Shown here: one piece after another, positions 1 through 5,926 of the stretch
Position numbering within the stretch: position 1 is the stretch's first letter
How the letters are laid out: each line of letters begins with the position of its first letter
Assembly (NCBI GenBank): GCA_002317115.1
Contig: DCIP01000239.1
Location: 12,828-18,840 of the forward strand
Length of the DNA stretch: 6,013 nucleotides
Direction: 5' to 3'
Source: Candidatus Scybalocola fimicaballi
Lineage (GTDB): Bacteria; Bacteroidota; Bacteroidia; Bacteroidales; Paludibacteraceae
Made by a program: the position numbers and the translations under genes
The notes under the pieces: model-generated
Told to the model about the DNA's origin: nothing
Databases searched by the model: none
What the model saw: only the letters and a program-made list of their open reading frames with translations

Positions 1-1956
1 TTTCAAGATATCCTTTGGTGCGACGGATTTGTTCACGTTGATTGTGCCGACTTTCTTTCCGTCGACATTATAAACAGTATAATCTCCGCTAAGGGTTGGA
101 GTGCTCACGATTTCTGAGACATCTGTGTTTTTATCAAGGAATTCAATCCAGTCGATGTTGATCCAGTCTCCTTCAATCTGAAGTTTCAAGATATGCTCAC
201 CTTCTGGCAACACTTTTGTTGTCTTAGTCTCAGCAATCAAATACGACTCCCATTCTCCACCGTTGTCTGCTGTCTGGATGAAATCTGAGATTGCCTCACC
301 GTCGAGATAAAGTTTGATTCCTGCCTTATCATTTCCAGTAGACAAGCGAGCACGAATCTTATACTCGTCAGCCATCTTGACATTGACTGTGTACTCAAGC
401 CACTCTCCTTTTTGTGCGTAGCCCACAGCATAACCGTCGATCTCATCTGATTTATACACGTCGACACCATCTTTACGGAATGCCTCTCCACGGTTTTGTC
501 CGTCCATGTCATAGTAGGCTTTACCCGAACCACCAAGATCATACTCCTCTGCCTGAATCTTACCTGGGATCTCAGCTGGCTCTACATTGTATGGAGTCTG
601 AGGAATATTGTGAGACTGGTCTACAAAATACCAGTAGTCGAAGTCGAACATGTCTGTGTTGGAACCAGAGAATGTGAAGAAGATATCATGAAGTCCAGCG
701 ACGTTCATCACCTCTGCCTCAACCTCAGTCCAAGCATTGTTTGTAGGGTTTACATTGACAGAAGAAACAATTTGTCCATCCTTCTTATCTAAACGAACCT
801 CCAATGTGCCACCCTTTCCTGAAGCACAACGAACAGATGCAACAAACTTGAACGCTCCCTCTTCTCCAAAGTCGACGGAACGAACCTTAATGAAATCACC
901 TTTGTCGATTCCCTTCACGAAGATGTTGTTTCTGTCGTTGTAGTCCATACGCAATCCGTGAGACGAAGCCTTTGTCTCAGCCTCCACTCTTGAATATGGA
1001 TCAAGATTCTTGACTGCGTTCTTCACGCCAAGACTTGTGGCTGGGATGAATGGGATAGAACCGTCGGCTCCATAATTAAACTCCTCCACGCAACATGAAC
1101 GAGTGAAGCCTCCAGTGTAGCCCTCCTCACCACGTAGGTTCTGGTTGTGGTAGAAATAATAGGCGTGACCTTTGAAATCAATCACACCGGAGTGGATTGT
1201 GAAGGCGAAATTATTAACCTCATTCTTGTTTCCACCCTCCTGAATGATTCCACGAGATGTCCACGGACCTTCGATGCTGTTGCTTGTAGAGTAAGAGATT
1301 TTCTCAGGCACACCATGAGAAGCGTAGATCATATAATAAAGACTATTATGTTTGTGGATCCACGGACCTTCCGTATACTTATAATTCGATTCCGAAGTAA
1401 GGTTTGTCTGATGCACCTGACCATCTACAGAGACCATATCCTTGTTGAGTTTGCACCAATAAAGTTTTGGATTGCCCCAGAACAAGTAAGCCTGACCGTT
1501 GTCGATGAATACAGTAGGATCGATATAATCCCAGTTTGGTCCGACAAGTGGTTTGCCGATAGCATCCTTATAAGGTCCGGCAGGGTGATCAGCCACAGCC
1601 ACACCGATAGCACGCGGACCTTTATATGTAGTAGTAACGTAGAAATAATACTTACCGTCTCTCTCAATCATCTGTGAAGCCCAGGCAGCATCCTTGTCAG
1701 CCCACGCAAAACCGTTATTCTTCATCGGCACACCACGGTCAGTCCAGTTGACCATGTCGACAGAAGAGAATACTCTCCACTGGTTCATAGTGAAGTAATC
1801 CACACCATCCTCATCGTGGGAAGTGAACACAAAGACAGTGTCACCGATCACCACTGGCGCAGGGTCGGCAGTAAAATCCGTCTGGAAGATCGGATTGTCA
1901 GCCCAAATAGATGCCGACATCATAAGAGCCGCAGCAGTTAGTAAAATGTTTTTCAT
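1..1956 (-). CDS. Secreted glycoside hydrolase family 43 enzyme with two CBM6 modules (3' end outside window)
   Basis: The frame is open from ATG at 1956 to the window edge (652 codons, no stop), so the C-terminus is missing. Residues 1-19 form a signal peptide (MKNILLTAAALMMSASIWA), so the enzyme is exported. Residues ~22-310 are a GH43 five-bladed propeller: candidate general base D31 (TADPAPVV), pKa-modulating D146 (YIDPTVF), general acid E196 (TEGPW) and H255 (TIHSGV). Residues ~320-445 and ~463-607 are CBM6-like beta-sandwich modules; the second has the typical KIQAEEYD opening and GEWLEYTV around W519. From ~625 the sequence GDYTVYNVDGKKVG resembles the start of a Bacteroidetes C-terminal sorting tail. 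GH43-CBM6 enzymes usually release arabinose or xylose from arabinoxylan or xylan; the exact substrate cannot be read here. There is no clear Shine-Dalgarno sequence, as is usual in Bacteroidetes. The start is fixed by the signal peptide. The gene is visibly more GC-rich than the J-domain genes to its right. Confidence 0.93.
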   Translation of the reverse strand, partial: MKNILLTAAALMMSASIWADNPIFQTDFTADPAPVVIGDTVFVFTSHDEDGVDYFTMNQWRVFSSVDMVNWTDRGVPMKNNGFAWADKDAAWASQMIERDGKYYFYVTTTYKGPRAIGVAVADHPAGPYKDAIGKPLVGPNWDYIDPTVFIDNGQAYLFWGNPKLYWCKLNKDMVSVDGQVHQTNLTSESNYKYTEGPWIHKHNSLYYMIYASHGVPEKISYSTSNSIEGPWTSRGIIQEGGNKNEVNNFAFTIHSGVIDFKGHAYYFYHNQNLRGEEGYTGGFTRSCCVEEFNYGADGSIPFIPATSLGVKNAVKNLDPYSRVEAETKASSHGLRMDYNDRNNIFVKGIDKGDFIKVRSVDFGEEGAFKFVASVRCASGKGGTLEVRLDKKDGQIVSSVNVNPTNNAWTEVEAEVMNVAGLHDIFFTFSGSNTDMFDFDYWYFVDQSHNIPQTPYNVEPAEIPGKIQAEEYDLGGSGKAYYDMDGQNRGEAFRKDGVDVYKSDEIDGYAVGYAQKGEWLEYTVNVKMADEYKIRARLSTGNDKAGIKLYLDGEAISDFIQTADNGGEWESYLIAETKTTKVLPEGEHILKLQIEGDWINIDWIEFLDKNTDVSEIVSTPTLSGDYTVYNVDGKKVGTINVNKSVAPKDILK

Positions 1957-2003
1957 CAAGTCTAGTATTTAAGTTATCAAATTTAAATTCATATGAATCT
2001 CGT

Positions 2004-2042
2004 AGAGACGCACGTCCGTGCGTCTCTCACGGTCGTGCGTCT
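2004..2042. repeat. REP-like GC-rich hairpin with an extra half-site
   Basis: An 11-base inverted repeat, AGAGACGCACG (2004-2014) and CGTGCGTCTCT (2017-2027), is separated by two bases. A third arm, CGTGCGTCT, follows at 2034-2042, so CACGTCCGTGCGTCT (2011-2025) is repeated with two mismatches at 2028-2042. It stands out as GC-rich inside AT-rich DNA. From memory, similar GAGACGCACG...CGTGCGTCTC hairpins occur between genes in many Bacteroidetes genomes. It lies about 50 bases before the GH43 start, so it would be in the 5' leader if the promoter at 2079 is right. Confidence 0.7.
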
Positions 2043-2078
2043 AAAAGACATTCCATTATCGCCTTTTATTGACGATCG

Positions 2079-2086
2079 CAAAATTA
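2079..2086 (-). promoter_or_regulatory. Candidate -7 promoter element for the GH43 gene
   Basis: On the minus strand this reads TAATTTTG, a full match to the Bacteroidetes -7 consensus TAnnTTTG. It is the only full match on this strand between the GH43 start and the terminator at 2354. No good TTTG -33 box is present at the usual spacing. It would give a leader of roughly 115 bases containing the hairpin repeat. Confidence 0.4.
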
Positions 2087-2149
2087 AATTTCACTACAAA
2101 ATCACATTAACATAAAATAATAATCGCTTAACAAAGAAGAATGCACCTC

Positions 2150-2169
2150 TAGTTTTGTACGTTTGTACA
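2150..2169 (+). promoter_or_regulatory. Candidate plus-strand -7 elements and a small inverted repeat
   Basis: Two consecutive plus-strand matches to TAnnTTTG occur: TAGTTTTG (2150-2157) and TACGTTTG (2158-2165). The second overlaps an inverted repeat TGTAC-GTTT-GTACA (2156-2169) that could be an operator. No TTTG -33 box is seen at the usual distance. If active, transcription would run right through the GGAAAAC repeats to the terminator at 2354-2388 without meeting a convincing gene. Confidence 0.25.
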
Positions 2170-2236
2170 TCATCGCATATATTATCAATGTGAATATAAA
2201 CAGAAAACAGCGTTTTATATAAAATATTTCACGCTT

Positions 2237-2302
2237 GGAAAACCCACAAACTCGTTTGTTCTGGAAAACACCCAAACGGGGAAAACATTAACGATTGAAA
2301 AC
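2237..2302. repeat. Cluster of four GGAAAAC-type short repeats
   Basis: GGAAAAC occurs at 2237-2243, 2263-2269 and 2280-2286, with a one-mismatch copy TGAAAAC at 2296-2302. Each is followed by a C-rich or A/C-rich stretch (for example CCACAAACTCG and ACCCAAACGG). A related GGGAAAAAC lies at 2345. The spacing is 26, 17 and 16 bases. They could be protein-binding sites or a decayed repeat; the sequence does not decide. Confidence 0.4.
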
Positions 2303-2353
2303 CCGTTCCAAAGTTTTCTTATGTTTTTTTTCGTTTTATCAATTGGGAAAAAC

Positions 2354-2388
2354 AAAAAGGTCGCGACGGGACTGTCGCGACCTTTTTT
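2354..2388. terminator. Strong bidirectional intrinsic terminator
   Basis: Stem GGTCGCGAC (2359-2367) pairs perfectly with GTCGCGACC (2374-2382) around the loop GGGACT. A run of five A precedes it and six T follow, so it can end transcripts from either direction. No clear gene ends next to it on either strand: the nearest minus-strand gene has its own terminator at 2812-2844. Confidence 0.9.
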
Positions 2389-2504
2389 GATTAGAATGCG
2401 TATTGTTATTGGGTATTATTGTTTCTAATTATAAAGAGTTATCCGTTAGATTGGTTGCACTTGTGACTGACAAAGCATTCACAAGTGCACCGTATCTACA
2501 AATA

Positions 2505-2630
2505 TTAAAAGCTGTTGAAAGTCGTATTCGTATGCAATTCTCTGTCGAAGGCTTCCATTTGTCGCGATATTGCGAACAAACGAGAAGCCGACAGAAATGT
2601 TGCAAAAACCAATTTATTAAATCCTTTCAT
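2505..2630 (-). pseudogene. Short signal-peptide-like frame, possible 5' remnant of an exported protein gene
   Basis: This 41-codon frame starts at ATG 2630 and ends with TAA at 2505-2507. A purine-rich AGAAGGA sits just two bases before the ATG. The N-terminus MKGFNKLVFATFLSAS followed by RLFA looks like a signal peptide, although R17 interrupts the hydrophobic core. Little follows before the stop. In the +1 shifted frame the minus strand stays open to a stop at 2429-2431, about 40 bases before the terminator at 2354-2388, which is the layout expected of a frameshifted small gene. I recognise no family, and chance is a real alternative. Confidence 0.2.
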
Positions 2631-2668
2631 AATCCTTCTGCATTAAATGTGTATTAGATAGAGATATA

Positions 2669-2686
2669 ACGTGTTTGTTCACACGT
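2669..2686. repeat. Small inverted repeat ACGTGT / ACACGT
   Basis: ACGTGT (2669-2674) and ACACGT (2681-2686) form a perfect 6-base inverted repeat with a 6-base loop TTGTTC. No T-tract follows on either strand, so it is not an intrinsic terminator. Its role, if any, is unknown. Confidence 0.3.
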
Positions 2687-2792
2687 GGCAAATATCGCAA
2701 TTAAACGAATAAGAGAGACATTGAAACGTACCAAAGAAGGTGGGCAAAAATTTAAACAAAAAGATTTTTCACGAATCCATCGGAGATTTTAA
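2685..2792 (+). other. Basic 35-codon frame, doubtful
   Basis: From GTG at 2685 the plus strand reads 35 codons to TAA at 2790-2792. The product is very basic and lysine/arginine-rich (it includes IKRIRETLKRTKEGGQKF) and looks protein-like rather than random. The beginning faintly resembles the first helix of small helix-turn-helix proteins. There is no Shine-Dalgarno sequence or promoter and the frame is open for only 40 codons in total. It could be a gene fragment or chance in A-rich DNA. Confidence 0.12.
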
Positions 2793-2811
2793 ACAAAAAA
2801 GAAATAAGTAT

Positions 2812-2844
2812 AAAAAAAAACACATCGGCGAATGCCGATGTGTT
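2812..2844 (-). terminator. Intrinsic terminator of the lipoprotein gene
   Basis: On the minus strand the perfect 11-base stem AACACATCGGC / GCCGATGTGTT (2834-2844 with 2819-2829, four-base loop) runs into a T-tract (plus-strand A-run 2812-2820). It begins 22 bases after the stop codon of the lipoprotein gene. Confidence 0.93.
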
Positions 2845-2866
2845 CACATTAATCTGAAAAATAAAA

Positions 2867-3724
2867 TTAGTATATCTTTTCATACAATTTTGCAAACCTT
2901 GTCGGTAATTTTTGACCGTTAAGGTTAGTGTCGAGTGAAGGAGCGATAAAAGTGAACTCTGGAGCAGAACCATCGCAAACCAATTCAAACACAACATCCT
3001 TAGGCTGAAGTTCAGCCATCATCTTATCTACCGGAGCACAGCCCATTGTGCCAAATTTCATCAAATAGACATTTCCTGAGGCTTCGGACATAACAAAGTT
3101 GCCCGGAATACCCTCAACTGTGAAGGACACATACTGATCATGGTTTGCATTTGTGCCAGACACAGAATCAATATCAAGGACATACGAACGTTTGCCCGTG
3201 CATGCCAAATAACGGTCCCCTTTTGCCACAGTGATCAACGTATCCCCATTTTTGATCAACGGATCCAATGACTCATGATTATGAATTCTTTCAAACTGCT
3301 TGATATGTCCCCCCACTGTCATAGTTGTAGAAGTGAACAAACCATCTACAGGGACACGCAAATATGTGACATCCTCACTCTCGGTAATTGTAGAGATCAA
3401 AGTATCACTCTGCCTTAGGATTGTGACTGCGTTGCCTTCTACTCTATACGAAGCTGTATCAGACAAATCGGTTACAGTGATATAATCACCAATAAGATAG
3501 CAGAACATATTGTATCGCACCACAGTGCTGTCGGCGTTAAATTTCAACAACATGGTGGTCGCTTCGTGATCTCCATTTTCATTGTCAACAGTTGATTTCT
3601 CAAAAACCTTGCCTGCTATATTGTAATTAGGAATTTCATCGCTTTCTTCACTACACGAGACATGCATAAGCGTCGTAAAAGCGACCGCTGCAAATGAAGC
3701 TAACAATTTGAGCAAATTATTCAT
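2867..3724 (-). CDS. Predicted lipoprotein of unknown function
   Basis: The likely start is ATG 3724 (285 aa, MNNLLKLLASFAAVAFTTLM...). An upstream ATG at 3805 would add 27 residues that precede the signal peptide and would overlap the candidate promoter, so I reject it. Residues 1-23 are a lipoprotein signal peptide; C24 (HVSC) is the likely lipidated cysteine, although H at -3 is atypical. The following SEESDE is acidic, as in Bacteroidetes lipoproteins exported to the cell surface. Residues ~35-105 (LLKFNADSTVV at 59-69, ASYRVEGNAVTI at 91-102) have the beta-strand pattern of small lipocalin-like domains found in Bacteroidetes lipoproteins; this is a weak resemblance. The rest (~160-285) is beta-rich and unrecognised. 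It has its own candidate promoter and a strong terminator, so it is probably monocistronic. No function can be assigned. Confidence 0.88.
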   Translation of the reverse strand: MNNLLKLLASFAAVAFTTLMHVSCSEESDEIPNYNIAGKVFEKSTVDNENGDHEATTMLLKFNADSTVVRYNMFCYLIGDYITVTDLSDTASYRVEGNAVTILRQSDTLISTITESEDVTYLRVPVDGLFTSTTMTVGGHIKQFERIHNHESLDPLIKNGDTLITVAKGDRYLACTGKRSYVLDIDSVSGTNANHDQYVSFTVEGIPGNFVMSEASGNVYLMKFGTMGCAPVDKMMAELQPKDVVFELVCDGSAPEFTFIAPSLDTNLNGQKLPTRFAKLYEKIY

Positions 3725-3774
3725 AAAATTTCGGTTTTTTATTTTTTTCCCGTTTGTCCTAATAAATTTATTTA

Positions 3775-3806
3775 CAAATATACACACCCCAACGCAGAAA
3801 TACAAT
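3775..3806 (-). promoter_or_regulatory. Candidate promoter of the lipoprotein gene
   Basis: On the minus strand TATATTTG (3775-3782) matches the Bacteroidetes -7 consensus TAnnTTTG exactly. ATTG (3803-3806), 20 bases upstream, is one mismatch from the -33 box TTTG. Transcription would start about 45 bases before the ATG at 3724, which supports that start over the upstream one. Confidence 0.6.
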
Positions 3807-3838
3807 TATTTCTGTCAAAATCAATATTTGTCTTCTAA

Positions 3839-4810
3839 AATAAGGATTGCAAAGGGTTTCAAATATTATCCTCTGATTTTCTCGTAAGCCTCATTAATCT
3901 TCGCCATCTTTGCCTCACACTCTTTAATTCGATCCGCATTCTTAAGCAAATCTGGGTGATATTGCAACGCAAGATTATGATAGGCTTGTTTGATATCCTT
4001 GTCGGACGCATTATCATCTAAGCCAAGAATAGCATAATATGGTTTCAAATGCGGTGGTACAAGTCGACGCTGGGACTCTTCCCTCTTCTTATCATTTGCG
4101 TCGTCGGCAAAACTTCTGCGAAACTTAGAATATTTATTGGTAAAGGCATCAATCTTCATATTCACAAAATCATCATTACTCAACTGAATTCTTGTATAAA
4201 TGTTCTTAATAATAGACATCAACAATTCCCATTCATCGTCGTGAATTCCGTCTTCCAAGATAGCAATTTGAAACAATATTTCCATAATTGTATCTCTTTC
4301 TTCTATGTTGTATTTGATCTGATCTATAGAATTCTCATAATCTTCATCAGTATACTCCCTTTCAAAGACAAATTCACTCAAAACACCACTGGTAGAACGG
4401 AATGATGATTTCAACATGTCTAATTGCTTCAATATCGGATGCAGATTCAGTCTACACATTCTCTGCACCACCGGCATGTACTGTTTCTTATATTTTATAA
4501 ATTCATACCTACGCTTTGCTTGTTTCTCATTAAGTCCTACCTTTTTTAAGAAATTTCGTTTTCTAACATATTTATGGATATGCGGATATAAAAAACAAGA
4601 TATTATGAGAACTAAATCCAAAAGACCTAATAATATTGCTTTATCATAAATATTTAATACAATTGAAAGTATAAAAAAGAGAGACAATTTTGCAGCAGCA
4701 TTCACCAAAAAGACAAATGAACGTTCTATGTTGTCGGTTGGGTTGGCATCAAAAGCAGCAATATATTCGTAGCAGAATTCTTCATCTGACATCTGTATTT
4801 TTCCCATATT
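3839..4810. repeat. Tandem duplication, copy A
   Basis: This unit is homologous to 4842-5800. The similarity begins outside the coding sequence at AATAAGGATTGC (3839-3850, again at 4842-4853), 16 bases past the stop of this copy. Here it carries a 7-base insertion (AAAGGGT) relative to copy B. At the other end it runs through the start codon (TTTTTCCCATATT in both) and fades a little beyond. It shows that the two J-domain genes come from one segmental duplication. Confidence 0.9.
3866..4807 (-). CDS. DjlA-like membrane J-domain protein, copy A (downstream paralogue)
   Basis: 313 aa from ATG 4807 to TAA. Residues ~31-53 and ~57-74 are two hydrophobic, probably membrane-spanning segments. Residues ~82-120 are basic and conserved between the copies. 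Residues ~173-230 look TerB-like ([14 protein letters not shown] with following DDEWELL), and ~253-313 are a J-domain with H284-P285-D286 and basic helix II. The J-domain would stimulate the ATPase of DnaK, and the membrane segments place this at the inner membrane. DjlA has the same order (membrane anchor, TerB-like, C-terminal J-domain), but typically one anchor segment. The gene lies 54 bases after its paralogue with no terminator and no TAnnTTTG element between, so the two are probably co-transcribed. The start is supported by [10 protein letters not shown] being the same in both copies. No terminator is visible after it. Confidence 0.9.
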   Translation of the reverse strand: MGKIQMSDEEFCYEYIAAFDANPTDNIERSFVFLVNAAAKLSLFFILSIVLNIYDKAILLGLLDLVLIISCFLYPHIHKYVRKRNFLKKVGLNEKQAKRRYEFIKYKKQYMPVVQRMCRLNLHPILKQLDMLKSSFRSTSGVLSEFVFEREYTDEDYENSIDQIKYNIEERDTIMEILFQIAILEDGIHDDEWELLMSIIKNIYTRIQLSNDDFVNMKIDAFTNKYSKFRRSFADDANDKKREESQRRLVPPHLKPYYAILGLDDNASDKDIKQAYHNLALQYHPDLLKNADRIKECEAKMAKINEAYEKIRG

Positions 4811-4841
4811 CTTAATTTATATTTATAAGATTATATACCCC

Positions 4842-5800
4842 AATAAGGATTGCTTCAAATACTATCCTCTGATTTTCTCATAAGCCTCATTAATCTTCAC
4901 CATCTTTGCCTCACACTCTTTAACTCGATCCGCATTCTTAATCAAATCTGGGTGATATTGCAACGCAAGATTATGATAGGCTCGCTTTATATCCTTGTCG
5001 GACGCATTATCATCTAAGCCAAGAATAGCATAATATGGTTTCAAATGCGGTGGCACAAGTCGACGCTGGGATTCTTCCGTCTTCTCATCTTTTGCATCGT
5101 CGGCAAAACTTCTGCGAAACGGAGTATATTTCTTGACAAAGGACTCTATTTTTATCTTCGCATAAAAATCGCCTAATTTATACGGATAAATGTTATTCAT
5201 AATAGACATCAACAATTCCCATTCATCATCCTTAATTCCGTCTTCCAACACAGCAATTTGAAACAAAAATTCTATTATTGTGTCTATTTCTTCTTTAGAT
5301 AATTGATGTTTCATTTGATTTATAGAATCCTCGTATTCTTCATCTGTATACTCCCTTTCAAAGACAAATTCACTCAAAAAAACATTGGCAGAACGAAATG
5401 TAGATTCCAGCAAGTCTAATTGCTTCAATATCGGATGCATATTCAGTCTACACATTCTCTGCACCAACGGCATGTACTGTTTCTTATATTTTATAAATTC
5501 ATACCTACGTTTTGCCTGTTTCTCATTTAGCCCCACCTTTATTAAGAAATTTCGCTTTCTTATATATTCACTGACAGGAAGATGTAGAGCTAGAACTATC
5601 AATAAACCTAAAACTGCACTTGCCGCAAAAATATCTTTGTCTTGCTTTATCAATGACACTATAACGAAACATATAAAAAAGGGGATTAAAAATAATGCAA
5701 CTACAATCAGACAACCTGTATTGTCGGTTGGGCTGGCATCAAAAGAAGCTATATATTCGCTGCAGAATTCCTCATCTGACATTTGTATTTTTCCCATATT
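4842..5800. repeat. Tandem duplication, copy B
   Basis: Homologous to 3839-4810, same orientation, separated by about 30 unrelated AT-rich bases. The best conserved blocks encode the N-terminal 26 residues, the stretch after the membrane segments, and the C-terminal J-domain. The block around 5560-5720, which encodes the membrane segments, is hardly alignable to 4575-4735. Confidence 0.9.
4862..5797 (-). CDS. DjlA-like membrane J-domain protein, copy B (upstream paralogue)
   Basis: 311 aa from ATG 5797 to TAG. The layout is that of copy A: hydrophobic segments at ~29-50 and ~57-74, conserved basic segment ~80-118, TerB-like region from ~173 ([14 protein letters not shown], then DDEWELL), and a J-domain at ~251-311 with H282-P283-D284. 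The last 61 residues differ from copy A at only four positions, all mild, which argues that both J-domains are under constraint and functional. The membrane segments and the end of the TerB-like part (after NNIY) are different. It is the first gene after the terminator at 5868-5897 and probably heads a two-gene transcript. No clear Shine-Dalgarno sequence is present. Family membership is well supported; the client or process it serves is not known from this sequence. Confidence 0.9.
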   Translation of the reverse strand: MGKIQMSDEEFCSEYIASFDASPTDNTGCLIVVALFLIPFFICFVIVSLIKQDKDIFAASAVLGLLIVLALHLPVSEYIRKRNFLIKVGLNEKQAKRRYEFIKYKKQYMPLVQRMCRLNMHPILKQLDLLESTFRSANVFLSEFVFEREYTDEEYEDSINQMKHQLSKEEIDTIIEFLFQIAVLEDGIKDDEWELLMSIMNNIYPYKLGDFYAKIKIESFVKKYTPFRRSFADDAKDEKTEESQRRLVPPHLKPYYAILGLDDNASDKDIKRAYHNLALQYHPDLIKNADRVKECEAKMVKINEAYEKIRG

Positions 5801-5835
5801 GAAGTCTTAAATTTTTATGAATGCTAAAATACAAA

Positions 5836-5842
5836 CAAAATA
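5836..5842 (-). promoter_or_regulatory. Weak candidate -7 element for the J-domain gene pair
   Basis: The minus strand reads TATTTTG, one T short of TAnnTTTG, about 40 bases before the start of copy B and just past the preceding terminator. The nearest TTTG upstream is a few bases too far away for a normal -33 box. A promoter is expected in this gap, but its exact position is uncertain. Confidence 0.25.
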
Positions 5843-5867
5843 GAAAAAACTATTGGTAAATGGCGAC

Positions 5868-5897
5868 AAAAAAGGAGACGCGATTACTCACATCTCC
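5868..5897 (-). terminator. Intrinsic terminator of the gene entering from the right
   Basis: On the minus strand GGAGATGTG (5889-5897) pairs with CGCGTCTCC (5874-5882), nine pairs including two G-U, around a six-base loop, followed by six T (plus-strand 5868-5873). It lies about 30 bases after the stop at 5927 and separates that gene from the J-domain pair. Confidence 0.88.
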
Positions 5898-5904
5898 CTA
5901 TATA

Positions 5905-5920
5905 GAATCAAATTTGATTC
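5905..5920. repeat. Perfect 16-base palindrome
   Basis: GAATCAAATTTGATTC reads the same on both strands. It sits between the stop codon at 5927-5929 and the terminator at 5868-5897, so it would be in a 3' untranslated region. As a hairpin it would be AT-rich and weak. It may be chance, or a protein-binding site. Confidence 0.45.
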
Positions 5921-5926
5921 AAAAGA

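Larger units (their letters stand above)
1957..2353. other. Intergenic region upstream of the GH43 gene
   Basis: No coding frame is convincing here. The region is AT-rich and holds a 12-base palindrome ATTCATATGAAT (1987-1998), a GC-rich hairpin repeat (2004-2042), TAnnTTTG-like elements facing both ways (2079-2086 minus; 2150-2165 plus) and a run of GGAAAAC repeats (2237-2302). It is unusually long for the leader and promoter of one gene, so it may carry regulation of the GH43 gene or an unannotated small RNA. Confidence 0.6.
2389..2811. other. Gene-poor stretch, possibly decayed sequence
   Basis: No frame here is convincing as an intact gene. A plus-strand frame opening with TTG at 2403 and ending at 2657 has no recognisable family features. 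The minus strand has a short signal-peptide-like frame (2505-2630) and a second, shifted frame without a start codon running to a stop at 2429-2431, just before the terminator. A basic 35-codon plus-strand frame lies at 2685-2792. Mixed short frames next to an orphan terminator suggest remnants of a lost gene, but this is inference. Confidence 0.4.

Noticed and set aside
237..542. Minus-strand frame of 101 codons
   Set aside because: It is in another frame inside the second CBM6 module of the GH43 gene, which explains the sequence.
1147..1677. Plus-strand frame of 176 codons
   Set aside because: It lies opposite the GH43 catalytic domain, whose minus-strand translation has all expected motifs; the plus-strand product has no recognisable features.
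2004..2042. CRISPR repeat
   Set aside because: There are only about two close-spaced arms with no unique spacers of regular length; it is a hairpin repeat.
2403..2657. Plus-strand frame of 84 codons starting with TTG
   Set aside because: It has no promoter, Shine-Dalgarno sequence or recognisable features, and begins just after a terminator in DNA that also has competing open frames on the other strand.
2740..2922. Plus-strand frame of 60 codons
   Set aside because: It runs through the terminator hairpin of the lipoprotein gene and into its coding region on the opposite strand.
3725..3805. N-terminal extension of the lipoprotein to ATG 3805
   Set aside because: It would place 27 residues before the signal peptide and put the start upstream of the TATATTTG promoter element.
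4049..4405. Plus-strand frame of 118 codons
   Set aside because: It is the antisense shadow of the J-domain gene copy A. A similar shadow lies opposite copy B at 5385-5810, which arises because the two genes are duplicates.
5905..5920. FNR/CRP-type operator
   Set aside because: The half-sites are in the reverse order to TTGAT-n4-ATCAA, and the position is downstream of a gene.
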